From: Lachnospiraceae bacterium
GTDB lineage: Bacteria > Bacillota > Clostridia > Lachnospirales > Lachnospiraceae
DNA length: 48,731 nt
Direction: 5' to 3'
Assembly: GCA_015056795.1 (NCBI GenBank)
Contig: SVFO01000029.1
Span: forward strand, 1-48,731
The notes beneath the pieces were generated by a model. The model was not told the origin of the DNA. It saw only the letters and a program-made list of their open reading frames with translations, and ran no database searches. How positions within the stretch are numbered: the stretch's first letter is position 1; every line of letters begins with the position of its first letter. The position numbers and the translations under genes were made by a program. Below, in pieces: positions 34,910 to 43,338 of this stretch.

Positions 34910-36205
34910 TTATATGCAAAATACTGCATATAATGGTACCGATTTGATGCCATTTGTCATACCGAAATTATTTTCTGAAATTCTTATAGAATACTGGGGC
35001 TGATATTTTTCAACATAATTATTTAAGCTTGTAGATCTCTTATGCCGACCCGATTTGATTTCTATGGGAATAATATTTCCATCAATTGTAGTAATCAAAT
35101 CTATTTCCATACTCTCCGATGGTTTAAAATAATATAAATCTTTATGTTTCATCATTAACTGCTCTATGCAGTAATTTTCAATCACAGCCCCTTTGAATGT
35201 ATTATGACAATCAGGGAGCAGTTCTTGTGGATTTATACCACACATATTGGAAAGCAAGCCTGTATCTGATAAATAAATCTTAAAACTATCGGCATCTTCA
35301 TACGCTTTGATCGGAGGCTGCGGTAATTCAAGTTTATTAATCTTATATATCATGCCAGAAGAAGAAAGCCAATCAACAGGACCATAATAGTCCCTCTTTA
35401 TTGCCGTATCCCTGATTTCTTTATACTTAAACTTTGGATTTTCCTTAGCCAATTGTCTAGGAATGCTTTCATAAACAGCTGAAATCTTTGCAGTTTCCGT
35501 AACATTCGTCACATACTTTGTCATATCTGCCATATACGCTAATCGAATGTATTCCTGCAATTCCCTATTCAACAAAGTAACATTCTTTTCGTGATCTATA
35601 TAATTTTTTACAATCTGGGGCATCCCCCCTACGATCAAATAATCGTGATACAAACTTAATGCCTTTTTATGGATTGCCTCTGGAAGCGGTGACATTTCGA
35701 TAAAAGCTTCTTTGATTCCATCTCTTAATGCGTCTTCCCCCAATGCAAGCAGAAACTCTTCAAAATCCATTGGTAGCATGTTTTTAATATAAACCTTACC
35801 TACTGGAAAGGAACTTTCGAATCTTTTTACCTTAACCCCAAGTAAACTTCCAGCACAAATAATGCGATAGTTTTCTTTCGCTTCACAAAAATACTTTAAT
35901 GAAGTAATGGCGCGCTCACATTGTTGTATCTCGTCAATCACAATTGCTGTTTTACTATCTATTGTTTTTCCTAAAACCATACTGAGTTTCTTCAAAATAA
36001 CTTCTGGAGTCAACTGATCCTCAAATATAGTGATCAAGTCTTTTTGCTCCTCCAGATTGATATAAATGTAGTTTTCATACATCTTTTCGCAGAAAGATTT
36101 TATGATCCATGTTTTTCCCACTTGCCTCGCGCCAATAACTAACAGAGGCTCTTGGATGTTTTCCTTCTCCCACTTTACCAGTTCTTCATAAAACTTTCTT
36201 TCCAT
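34910..36205 (-). CDS. AAA_14/DUF4143 ATPase
   Basis: The 431-residue protein has Walker A GARQVGKT (25-32), Walker B IVIDEIQQ (88-95), a sensor region in IICAGSLLGVKVKR, and a C-terminal DUF4143 part with a PD-(D/E)XK-like pattern (MEIDLITTIDGNIIPIEIKSGR). Many copies of this family occur in anaerobe genomes; a role as the ATPase half of a toxin-antitoxin-like or DNA-processing system has been suggested but its function is unproven. AAGGGG lies six bases before the ATG. The gene is AT-rich compared with its neighbours, with its own promoter, and looks horizontally acquired. Confidence 0.88.
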   Translation of the reverse strand: MERKFYEELVKWEKENIQEPLLVIGARQVGKTWIIKSFCEKMYENYIYINLEEQKDLITIFEDQLTPEVILKKLSMVLGKTIDSKTAIVIDEIQQCERAITSLKYFCEAKENYRIICAGSLLGVKVKRFESSFPVGKVYIKNMLPMDFEEFLLALGEDALRDGIKEAFIEMSPLPEAIHKKALSLYHDYLIVGGMPQIVKNYIDHEKNVTLLNRELQEYIRLAYMADMTKYVTNVTETAKISAVYESIPRQLAKENPKFKYKEIRDTAIKRDYYGPVDWLSSSGMIYKINKLELPQPPIKAYEDADSFKIYLSDTGLLSNMCGINPQELLPDCHNTFKGAVIENYCIEQLMMKHKDLYYFKPSESMEIDLITTIDGNIIPIEIKSGRHKRSTSLNNYVEKYQPQYSIRISENNFGMTNGIKSVPLYAVFCI

Positions 36206-36257
36206 TTTTTCCCCTTCAAACAAAAATTTAACCATTTACATTAACTTCTTTAGTATT

Positions 36258-36286
36258 ATAGTACTATTATAAAATTACTTCGTCAA
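36258..36286 (-). promoter_or_regulatory. promoter of the AAA/DUF4143 ATPase gene
   Basis: TTGACG (36286-36281) and TACTAT (36263-36258) are 17 bases apart on the minus strand, 53 bases before the start codon. Confidence 0.65.
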
Positions 36287-36289
36287 CGA

Positions 36290-36346
36290 AAAAAATGAAA
36301 ACTTTCAGCTTTTTCGCGTCAAAAAACTGAAAGTTTTCATTTTTTT
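36290..36346 (-). terminator. long bidirectional terminator after the sigma factor operon
   Basis: ATGAAAACTTTCAG and CTGAAAGTTTTCAT are perfect 14-base arms extended by A and T runs on both flanks. It lies 33 bases past the DUF4097 gene on the minus strand. Confidence 0.85.
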
Positions 36347-36378
36347 CACAGCAATCTTGATTTATTGCCTAATTCTGC

Positions 36379-37323
36379 CTATTCCTCATCTGCTGCCTTG
36401 ACTTCGATATTTCCAGCGGATACATGAACCTTCATGTAATTTTCGCCGCTTCCGCAGACATAATCATTGTCCTTCTTGGCAAATGCAATTTCGGAGAAAA
36501 CCTTGCCACTCGAGGTCGTAAAATCGCCCGTCAAATCAGCGTCCTTGGGTAGATAAAGGGTCACGGTGCCAGAGGAATGGGAGATCTCTGACTTCTCAGG
36601 CTCCTGTGTGAAATGATACTCGCCAGCTCCGCTGGAAACCTTCGACTGAAACTCCTTAATTTGTCCAGCAGATACAAAAACCTTTCCTGAGCTGGAGTGC
36701 AGGTCAACCTTGTTCGCATTCTTCATGTCAACATTGATGGTTCCCGAGGAGGTATCAAGCTTTACGCTGTCGCTGTCACCCTGCAAGCTCAAGGTAATCT
36801 TTCCAGAGGAGGCGTGCAGGTCAACCGTCTTTGCAACGCAGGCAAGAGTAATATTTCCAGAAGAAGCGCTCAGATTCATTTTCTCTGCCTCAAAATCCTG
36901 ACACTGGATACCACCAGAGGACACCTTCAGCTTGACGCCGCCAAGTGCCACATCCTTGGGAATCGTAATCTCAAGACTCTTCTTCAGGTCATTTAAGTCC
37001 AAGCCCTTCGCAGAAGCACAATATCTGACATACAGCGTCGTTCCGTCCACCCAGGTATGCACCTTTCTCTTGTCGTCCAGCTGCTTTTCCGAGGTCTCGT
37101 TGATCCTAACGACATCCTCGTCCGTACCAATGAGCTTGACGCCACCTGACATGTAATCCAGATCAATCGTCTCAATCTTCTCCGTGATCTCGCGATTACC
37201 TGCCGTATATTTCTCACCATTCTGATAGACATAATTGGTCTTCCAACCAAAATTGCATCCGCTGAGACATCCCAGCATTGCCACAACCACAACCGTATAT
37301 AAGAAACCCTTTATTTTGCTCAT
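36379..37323 (-). CDS. DUF4097 beta-repeat lipoprotein (LiaG-like)
   Basis: The 314-residue protein has a lipoprotein signal peptide (lipobox CLSGC near residue 23) and a DUF4097 domain built of repeated beta units with the phrase SSGxI/V (VSSGGIQCQDF, ASSGNITLAC, ASSGKITLSL, TSSGTINVDM, SSSGKVFVSA, SSGTVTLYL, TSSGKVFSEI). It should form an extracellular or envelope-bound beta-solenoid-like domain of unknown role, commonly found with envelope stress regulators. It overlaps the anti-sigma gene by four bases and is the third gene of the ECF operon. Confidence 0.85.
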   Translation of the reverse strand: MSKIKGFLYTVVVVAMLGCLSGCNFGWKTNYVYQNGEKYTAGNREITEKIETIDLDYMSGGVKLIGTDEDVVRINETSEKQLDDKRKVHTWVDGTTLYVRYCASAKGLDLNDLKKSLEITIPKDVALGGVKLKVSSGGIQCQDFEAEKMNLSASSGNITLACVAKTVDLHASSGKITLSLQGDSDSVKLDTSSGTINVDMKNANKVDLHSSSGKVFVSAGQIKEFQSKVSSGAGEYHFTQEPEKSEISHSSGTVTLYLPKDADLTGDFTTSSGKVFSEIAFAKKDNDYVCGSGENYMKVHVSAGNIEVKAADEE

Positions 37324-38276
37324 TGCTTCTTTCCTCCTTTTTTTCCAGTCAGTAATCCGATTCCTGCAAAGATTGCGCCAATTCCAACACCCACGATCAT
37401 CGTGAGAATGGAAGGCTCTGCATATACCTGAACAGCCGTTGCATCCGCGCTCTTCATCGTGAGGGCAAGGATCACTTCCGTTCCAAAGTAGGAGAAGGCA
37501 CTGAGCGCTGCGATGCAGGTACCCGCCTTAACAAGCCCGTTTGCAGGGAGATATCGAATGATCAGGAACATGATCCACGCCATCAATACCAGTGGAATGG
37601 TGATCGAGAGCATCTCCAGAAAGTATCCTGCCGTCCTCACACGCAAGCCAATGCAAATCATCATCAAATAAAAGGTCACGGTATATGCCCCCATCACGGC
37701 CAGTCCCTTGCAGCTCCCGAGATACTGCGTCAAGGGTCTTCTACAGGCGATAAAGGGTGCGAAGCAGATCGTCAGTCCAAACAGTACAGCCGTCGCAGCC
37801 ACAAAGAACCAGTTCCCGCCATTATAAATACAGCAGACTGCCAACAGCAGGATAATGCTTCCCGTCAGGGAGGTCATCGTCAAAAACATGCGGTTCTTGG
37901 ATGCTACCAGCGGTACAACAAACAGGGAGGTTGGAATCAGCATCGCTGCCAGTACGATGAAAAACCAAGTAAGTCCATGTCCCGTCACAAGATTCACGAT
38001 TAGGCAGATCAGAATCGGCAGGGCAAAGATGCCTCCGACAATGCTTCCTGCCAAAGCACTTTTTCTCTTAAAGTACTTCGACTGAGAACCAATGACATTC
38101 TCCTTCTCCTTCAGGATCATCTCATCGATTGACATGTCCTTTAATTTCGAAAACAGCTCCGTGCACTTCGGGCATTCTGCCAAATGCTCTTCCACGGCAC
38201 GCTTCGTGGCGTTCGTACATGCGCCGTCTTGATACAATGGTAACAGATCTTCTATCACGTCACATTCGTATTTCAT
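37320..38276 (-). CDS. anti-sigma factor with zinc finger and membrane domain
   Basis: The 318-residue protein starts with a zf-HC2 zinc-binding anti-sigma domain (CDVIEDLLPLYQDGACTNATKRAVEEHLAECPKCTELF, where H-x3-C-x2-C is visible) that should hold the ECF sigma factor at the membrane. It is followed by about seven or eight hydrophobic segments. It overlaps both neighbours by four bases, so the three genes are translationally coupled. The signal releasing the sigma factor is probably membrane-related, but I saw no protease site or extracellular sensor. Confidence 0.88.
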   Translation of the reverse strand: MKYECDVIEDLLPLYQDGACTNATKRAVEEHLAECPKCTELFSKLKDMSIDEMILKEKENVIGSQSKYFKRKSALAGSIVGGIFALPILICLIVNLVTGHGLTWFFIVLAAMLIPTSLFVVPLVASKNRMFLTMTSLTGSIILLLAVCCIYNGGNWFFVAATAVLFGLTICFAPFIACRRPLTQYLGSCKGLAVMGAYTVTFYLMMICIGLRVRTAGYFLEMLSITIPLVLMAWIMFLIIRYLPANGLVKAGTCIAALSAFSYFGTEVILALTMKSADATAVQVYAEPSILTMIVGVGIGAIFAGIGLLTGKKGGKKQ

Positions 38277-38755
38277 TGCTCGTCCATCCTTTCTTTGATC
38301 ATCATTCTCGCACGGTGATACGTCACCCGGGCCCAGGTTTCGGTTTTTCCGAAGATAGAACTTATCTCCTTGAAGGATAATTCCCCAAAGATGCGAAGCT
38401 GAAAAACTTCCTTATAGGGTTCTTCCATGGCATGAAGGATTCGGTGGATGCGTATGGAAGTGTCTGCATCCATTAAACTCTTTTCAAAGCTTTTCTGCGT
38501 ATCTGGCTGTTCCTCAAGAGCCGCGTCCTCAAACTTTGCATGTCGCCGTTTCTCGTCAATAAAGAGGTTCTTTGCGATGGCACATAGCCACGTGAAGCTT
38601 TCGCTTTCGCCTCGGAATTCAGAGGAGATCGCCCGGAAGAAGGTTTCCTGAGTAATCTCCATGGCGTCATTCTGGTCTCTTGTGAGCGTCATTACGTAAG
38701 AAAACACCTTCATGTAAAATGCTTCATAAAGTTTTTCAGCGGTGTTCTTATCCAT
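38273..38755 (-). CDS. ECF-type RNA polymerase sigma factor
   Basis: The 160-residue protein has sigma region 2 (FSYVMTLTRDQNDAMEITQETFFRAI) and region 4 (MEEPYKEVFQLRIFGELSFKEISSIFGKTETWARVTYHRAR), with nothing else, as in ECF sigma factors. It directs RNA polymerase to promoters of AAC/CGTC type. The promoter upstream carries TGTAAC-16-CGTCTA, so the gene is probably autoregulated. AAGGAAAG lies about 11 bases before the ATG. First gene of the sigma - anti-sigma - DUF4097 operon. Confidence 0.92.
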   Translation of the reverse strand: MDKNTAEKLYEAFYMKVFSYVMTLTRDQNDAMEITQETFFRAISSEFRGESESFTWLCAIAKNLFIDEKRRHAKFEDAALEEQPDTQKSFEKSLMDADTSIRIHRILHAMEEPYKEVFQLRIFGELSFKEISSIFGKTETWARVTYHRARMMIKERMDEQ

Positions 38756-38791
38756 GTATTACCATGCTTTCCTTTCTGTGATTTCATCGAT

Positions 38792-38819
38792 TAGACGGAG
38801 AAGCTCACATTTCGTTACA
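38792..38819 (-). promoter_or_regulatory. ECF-type autoregulatory promoter
   Basis: TGTAAC (38819-38814) and CGTCTA (38797-38792) are 16 bases apart on the minus strand. The AAC and CGTC cores are those of ECF promoters such as SigW/SigM sites. Confidence 0.8.
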
Positions 38820-38960
38820 AAAAAAATGAAAAAATTTTTTACCTCGCTTTCTATGCTACAATTATCAAGGTATTTTGTCAAAAAAATATTGGTCATTCTC
38901 AGACGAACGGAAATGTCCCTCAGCACCGTCCAAGCCTGCGGAGCGGAAAACTAACCGCCT

Positions 38961-38996
38961 GAAAAGCCAAAAGCTCAGGAAACGATATCCTGAGCC
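38961..38996 (-). terminator. terminator of the esterase operon
   Basis: On the minus strand GCTCAGGA and TCCTGAGC form an 8-base stem, followed by TTTTGGCTTTT. It lies 15 bases after the stop of the hydrolase gene ending at 39011. Confidence 0.75.
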
Positions 38997-39010
38997 TTTA
39001 CTAAATAGCT

Positions 39011-39985
39011 TCAATCATTCTTCTCGATATCCTGCCAATTCGTGTTATGCAGCAGCTCTGCATCATCACCGACAAATACCTTTGCAGCTTCCTCATCACC
39101 GCAAAGCTGATACAGCATCCAGGCGGTCATATAACCGTCGGAACGAACAAGCATATCCTCATGCTCTGCACCTGTGGCCCTTGCCCGAACCTTCTCTACA
39201 TCATCAGAAATGCTGTTGTAATTCGTGATAACTGCTTCGAGTGGGCATACGCCTGCAAAATTCTTTGTAATATCAGAAACATCGGCATCATCGGTTTTCC
39301 CTGTTCCCGAAGTCATAAAATACGGTATTGTGACCTTGCTCACATCATAATCCCAACCCATATTATGGGCAAGAAAGGGATAAGCTGCACTGCCTGTGAA
39401 TATCGTCTTATACAGCTTTCCATTATCAAAATTCGTAACTGCACACAGCGCTCCGGCACCACCTTGCGAATATCCCATGATACCGATACTGTTTTTGTCT
39501 ATCTTGCCGTACAATTCGCTGTCAGCACCGATATTAAAGATAAAATCAAGTGTCTGCGATGCAGTTTCGCCAGTGCCCGACTGCGGATCATCGTTACCGA
39601 CCACTATAAATCCCCATGAAGCGAGCCTGTCAAGCACAGCCATATAATTTCTTGCCCGTGTTCCGCTTGCATTGACAGAAACGATCATCGGATAGGATTT
39701 GTTGCTGTCCGCAAGCTCCGTAGGATAAAACACCCTGATCGTGTCGATCCTGCTGTTATCGCTCTTGAATTCAGTGCAGACAGTCTCAAAGCTGCCTCTG
39801 CCGGAATATTTCTTTTCAAGCACAGCATCTGTCTTGAAATCATCAAAATAGTTATTATCGTACCAAGGACGGCGTTCGTGTATCTTGCCTTTGATGAAGA
39901 ATATCAGTCCAACAGAGAAAAGTATCAGCAGTATGATAACAATGATCTTCAATGTCTTATGACCTCTTTTCTTATTTGCTTCCAT
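39011..39985 (-). CDS. membrane-anchored alpha/beta hydrolase (chlorophyllase / PAF-acetylhydrolase-like)
   Basis: The 324-residue protein has an N-terminal transmembrane helix (about 13-31) that should place the catalytic domain outside. The fold is alpha/beta hydrolase with a nucleophile elbow GYSQGG (Ser near 175), preceded by an oxyanion-type segment MIVSVNASGTRA. The catalytic acid and His are probably in the DDADV and AEHEDM segments. The substrate is likely an ester; the family also includes cutinase- and PAF-AH-like enzymes. AAGGAGAGG lies before the ATG. Last gene of the esterase operon. Confidence 0.78.
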   Translation of the reverse strand: MEANKKRGHKTLKIIVIILLILFSVGLIFFIKGKIHERRPWYDNNYFDDFKTDAVLEKKYSGRGSFETVCTEFKSDNSRIDTIRVFYPTELADSNKSYPMIVSVNASGTRARNYMAVLDRLASWGFIVVGNDDPQSGTGETASQTLDFIFNIGADSELYGKIDKNSIGIMGYSQGGAGALCAVTNFDNGKLYKTIFTGSAAYPFLAHNMGWDYDVSKVTIPYFMTSGTGKTDDADVSDITKNFAGVCPLEAVITNYNSISDDVEKVRARATGAEHEDMLVRSDGYMTAWMLYQLCGDEEAAKVFVGDDAELLHNTNWQDIEKND

Positions 39986-40087
39986 TTCTGACCTCTCCTT
40001 TCCGATATTCCTTATCCATCAGAAGAACACAGCAGAGCATGATGTGCAGTCCGGATTCGGCAAATGCAGATGCCCACTGACTAACCG

Positions 40088-40195
40088 TCAGCTCACAAGC
40101 ACCTGCACAAAGTTGTTGACGATCGCCTGTATCACATAACCGATAAAGCATGCAGTCAATGTTGATCTATAGGTTATGTTCTTAATTATTTTCAC
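40088..40195 (-). pseudogene. decayed fragment, possibly the N-terminus of an MFS-type transporter
   Basis: A GTG-initiated frame overlapping the stop codon of the preceding gene encodes 35 residues (MKIIKNITYRSTLTACFIGY and AIVNNFVQVL) that resemble the first helix of a transporter, then stops. A second frame continues as QWASAFAESGLHIMLCC up to the next gene. Together they look like a broken membrane protein gene within the esterase operon. The family assignment is tentative. Confidence 0.35.
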
Positions 40196-40196
40196 C

Positions 40197-41321
40197 TCAA
40201 AACGATTTATCGAGCAGTTCCAACCCGTAGGTCTTTACATCGCCGTTCACTGCATCTAATATCCATTCACCGACACTTCGGCCGTTTCCAAGCTTATCAA
40301 ACACATTCGCAGAGATGATCGTATGCTGGGTATTATGGGTATTTGCATCTTCTCCGCAGCTCCAGATATAAATGCCTACATTGGGAATATTCGTCTGCAA
40401 GCCGTTTACCATTTCTTTCAGATCCCGCTGGAAGTTATCACCAAGCTCTTTGGTCTTATCCATTTTTCCGCTGTCGATATAGGACTGATACTGCATCAGG
40501 GTATCATCACGGTAGGAGCAGTCAAAAAGTATCTTCACGCTGTCACCACGCTTTTCGTGGAGTGCGGTCAGACTGTCGAGTACAAGGTTGTTTGTGGTCA
40601 GCCTGTCTGATATTTCAGTAGGAGCTTTCCATAACTCCACAGCCGTTTCATGCCAGCCTTCATAAAGCAAGAGCGAGCTGTCAACACAGACTGTCACATT
40701 TTCAGCGCTGGGAAAACGATCGATCACATCATCAGCAAGCAAGGAAGTCGCAAATCCGCCTGCTGAAAAGCCTGTTACAAGCAGCGTGTCAGGCTCTCCG
40801 ATATACTGCCTGACCTGTTCCACATAAGCGGAATAATTGCTGTATCCTGTGTGATACACTGTCTTTTTGCCCTCATAAATTCCCGTGCCTGCGTGAAAAT
40901 CGCCAGAAGCATAGGGAATCACGATAAAGCTCCAGTCTTTGAACGGATTATCCTCCGCAGTGCTGCCGATACCGCCCTGGGCAACAAAATCCTGTGCCGT
41001 CATATTTGTCGCATAGAACTTATTACCGCCCTCAGAAGTCTCAGGGGTGATGCTCACACCGCCGCCGAAGAAATATACAACGACTTTGTTTTCCGTACCC
41101 TTTCGGAAGATACCGTGCCATTCGCTGCCGTCAGAGGATCTTGCACCGTCAACCTTGACTTCATACCACTTGCCGATCTCAGGTTCGCCCTTGAGTTTCG
41201 GGAATGTTTTGAGAAATGTCAGCTTCAGAAGAATAAAAATGCCTATTGCGATCACTAAAATGATAATGCCGATGACGATAAGCACCCTTTTCAGTCTGCT
41301 TTTCGATTTTGTGTTCTCCAT
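40197..41321 (-). CDS. membrane-anchored pectin acetylesterase-like hydrolase
   Basis: The 374-residue protein has an N-terminal transmembrane helix (about 12-34). The following domain has the pectin acetylesterase (PAE)/NOTUM order: VVVYFFGGGVSI as the oxyanion loop, IVIPYASGDFHAGTG, YHTGYSNYSAYVEQVR and the nucleophile GFSAGGFATSLLADDV. A His in NTHNTQHT late in the protein may complete the triad. Enzymes of the group remove acetyl from pectin or similar esters. AGGAGG is seven bases upstream of the ATG. It shares the operon with two other tethered hydrolases. Confidence 0.8.
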   Translation of the reverse strand: MENTKSKSRLKRVLIVIGIIILVIAIGIFILLKLTFLKTFPKLKGEPEIGKWYEVKVDGARSSDGSEWHGIFRKGTENKVVVYFFGGGVSITPETSEGGNKFYATNMTAQDFVAQGGIGSTAEDNPFKDWSFIVIPYASGDFHAGTGIYEGKKTVYHTGYSNYSAYVEQVRQYIGEPDTLLVTGFSAGGFATSLLADDVIDRFPSAENVTVCVDSSLLLYEGWHETAVELWKAPTEISDRLTTNNLVLDSLTALHEKRGDSVKILFDCSYRDDTLMQYQSYIDSGKMDKTKELGDNFQRDLKEMVNGLQTNIPNVGIYIWSCGEDANTHNTQHTIISANVFDKLGNGRSVGEWILDAVNGDVKTYGLELLDKSF

Positions 41322-41427
41322 AACAACTCCTCCTCTTATGTATTGGATTCAAGAAATCCAAGCAATCTGTCGAATGCGTCCATCGCCGCCAATCGTTTAT
41401 TGATCTAAAATTTTTTCTGATCTTGCC

Positions 41428-42399
41428 TTACTCGAAATAGCGAATGCAGTAATCAAGTGCCATTTCCACAAATTTCTCCTGCATTTCAGGATCACCCAGC
41501 ATAGCGTGTCCGCTATGTTCAAAGTTCAGATAATCATAGGTTACATTGTACTTTTCAAAGACATCAAACAGCTTGAATTTGATACCGACCGGAACGATCT
41601 TGTCTTTCGGACCATAGGCACACAAAGTAGGAACAGAGTTCTCGTTCACAAGCATCATAGGTGAAATTGCATCAATATAGCTCCGATAGCTTCCGTCTGC
41701 AACCATTTTGGCAGTAATATTTTTCCCGCTCCAGCCTGATGCGGACTTTGCGATCTCGTTCAAATCATCATCAGTTAATTCAGTTTCTGAAGAACTGTCA
41801 CGTCCACTCCAATCTTCAGCATGGAAGCTCGCTGGTCCTGTCTGCTGAAATACAAGTTTGACAGGGATCGGGGAATCTTCAGCGTGACTGTAAGCATATA
41901 GCATTGCCAGACACCCTCCGGCAGATTGACCGGACGTAGCCATCTGCTTAATATCTAAGCCCCGTTGTAAGCATTCATTTTTGATAGACTCAACGCACAT
42001 CAGCATTTGTTCGTTCATCATATTGATATTGGCATTTTCGTCTTTACCCATCAGTGAATAATTTGCCGTTGCTGTGATAAAACCTTTCGATGCAAAATAT
42101 TTACACCACATATCCTCATCTGCCTTATCACCTGATGTAAAGCTGCCGCCGTGAATAAAGAGAATCAAAGATGTTTCTTTGCCATTCATCAGTTGCTTGG
42201 GAATATACAGGTCGTAAACATTCTCTTTTCCTTCACCATAGCTAAGGTTCGTAACGACCTCTCCGCTTTCATCGTTCCATTCCGATTTTAACGAAGCAGC
42301 ATATCTGGATAAAGGAACTGCGACACCGATCCTGAAAAAAGCCCCAAAAGCTGCAATAAATGCCACTATGTAAATTAGTACCCACATAAATTTCTTCAT
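41428..42399 (-). CDS. membrane-anchored alpha/beta hydrolase (acetyl-esterase-like)
   Basis: The 323-residue protein starts with a transmembrane helix (about 4-27) and has an alpha/beta hydrolase domain with oxyanion motif ILFIHGGSFTSG (about 80-91), nucleophile GQSAGG (about 157-162), acid in GPKDKIVP and His in FEHSGHAML. The HGGSF/GxSAGG combination is that of BD-FAE and xylan-esterase-like enzymes. GGGGG six bases before the ATG partly overlaps the stop codon of the 33-residue membrane peptide, so translation is probably coupled. It is the first long gene of the operon. Confidence 0.83.
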   Translation of the reverse strand: MKKFMWVLIYIVAFIAAFGAFFRIGVAVPLSRYAASLKSEWNDESGEVVTNLSYGEGKENVYDLYIPKQLMNGKETSLILFIHGGSFTSGDKADEDMWCKYFASKGFITATANYSLMGKDENANINMMNEQMLMCVESIKNECLQRGLDIKQMATSGQSAGGCLAMLYAYSHAEDSPIPVKLVFQQTGPASFHAEDWSGRDSSSETELTDDDLNEIAKSASGWSGKNITAKMVADGSYRSYIDAISPMMLVNENSVPTLCAYGPKDKIVPVGIKFKLFDVFEKYNVTYDYLNFEHSGHAMLGDPEMQEKFVEMALDYCIRYFE

Positions 42400-42407
42400 G
42401 ATTCCCC

Positions 42408-42509
42408 CTAAAAGATACCCGTAATGAAAGCGTAGCCCAGCATATAGCCCAAAATTGCAGCGACAATGACTATCACAGCAAGAATCAATAACTTCTTTTT
42501 AACCGACAT
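42408..42509 (-). CDS. 33-residue single-helix membrane peptide
   Basis: The frame starts MSVKKKLLILAVIVIVAA and continues for a further 15 residues, hydrophobic after three lysines, so it should insert with its C-terminus outside. GGAGG lies nine bases before the ATG, and the TAG stop is followed at once by the GGGGG of the esterase gene. It is not recognised as any known family. It heads the esterase operon, directly after the shared promoter region. Confidence 0.6.
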   Translation of the reverse strand: MSVKKKLLILAVIVIVAAILGYMLGYAFITGIF

Positions 42510-42595
42510 TCAATTAGTCCTCCGCATTACTTTCTTCCTTTTTTATAGATCACATGCGATCTTCTTTCTTTTACTAATAACGACCTCTCCTTTAC

Positions 42596-42651
42596 TTGAC
42601 AAATTCGTCATCTCGTGATACTATAATATCACCAAACGACTGCAAAGTCAA
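42596..42651. promoter_or_regulatory. overlapping opposed promoters of tetR and the esterase operon, with shared operator
   Basis: Rightward: TTGACA (42596-42601), 17 bases, TACTAT (42619-42624). Leftward: TTGACT (42651-42646), 17 bases, TATTAT (42628-42623). The -10 boxes of the two promoters overlap inside the palindromic TGATACTATAATATCA (42616-42631), so a repressor there would block both. Confidence 0.8.
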
Positions 42652-42664
42652 TAAAATCGGGAAA

Positions 42665-42692
42665 ATGATACTATTTTTCAAAATAGTATCAT
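42665..42692. promoter_or_regulatory. 28-base perfect palindrome, likely TetR operator
   Basis: Arms ATGATACTATTTT and AAAATAGTATCAT are perfect inverted copies around a two-base centre, 24 bases before the tetR start. It shares the TGATACTAT half-site with the operator at 42616-42631. Confidence 0.8.
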
Positions 42693-42715
42693 CAGACAGA
42701 AAGGAAGAATAAAAA

Positions 42716-43222
42716 ATGTCAGAATATGTTATCTCAGCCTACGGTGAAGCGCTGTTCAAACTGATGAAGAAGAAGAATATCGAGAAGATCACCGTTGACG
42801 AGCTGTGCGAGGAAGGCGGCATCGGCAGAGCGACCTATTTTCGCAATTTTAAATCAAAGGACGAGATCATCACCGCTTACATCATCATGAAGTGGCGTGA
42901 ATACGAGCGTGAACACAGGCTTAAAGAGCATCAGATCAATGACAGTTACCGTGTCAGGCGGTACTTTGATTTCTGCTATTCGCTGCGGAAAAAGAATGAC
43001 CTTATCATCGGGCAGGGACATCACGGAGCGATCCTGTCAGCTTATGAGGTCATCATGACCGACAGCGACACCGAGCAGTCCGTTGACACCTACGAAAGCT
43101 ACTACCTTGCCTACGGGCTTTTCGGCATCTTCATGAAATGGGCAAAGGGCGGTTACGCCGAGTCGGCGCAGGAGATGACACGGATCGTGGTGGAGAGGGT
43201 ATTTGCTGGAAATACGGAATAA
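42716..43222 (+). CDS. TetR family transcriptional regulator
   Basis: The 168-residue protein has an N-terminal TetR DNA-binding domain (ALFKLMKKKNIEKITVDELCEEGGIGRATYFRNFKSKDEI, helix-turn-helix at about 25-50) and a C-terminal helical ligand domain. It is divergent from the esterase operon and should repress that operon and itself through the TGATACTAT operators. AAGGAAG lies nine bases upstream of the ATG. A terminator follows. The inducer might be a carboxylic or phenolic product of the hydrolases, which is speculation. Confidence 0.88.
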   Translation: MSEYVISAYGEALFKLMKKKNIEKITVDELCEEGGIGRATYFRNFKSKDEIITAYIIMKWREYEREHRLKEHQINDSYRVRRYFDFCYSLRKKNDLIIGQGHHGAILSAYEVIMTDSDTEQSVDTYESYYLAYGLFGIFMKWAKGGYAESAQEMTRIVVERVFAGNTE

Positions 43223-43225
43223 ATG

Positions 43226-43274
43226 AAGCCCTGGGAAATGCTTATCAGTGAGCAGATCTCAGGGCTTTCTCTGT
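43226..43274 (+). terminator. tetR terminator
   Basis: AAGCCCTGGGA and TCTCAGGGCTT pair with one mismatch around a 20-base loop, followed by TCTCTGTTTT. Confidence 0.75.
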
Positions 43275-43338
43275 TTTACAAAAAACGGCGCACCTGTTTA
43301 AAGCTATTTTATGCTAATTATCAAAAGATAACTCCGAA

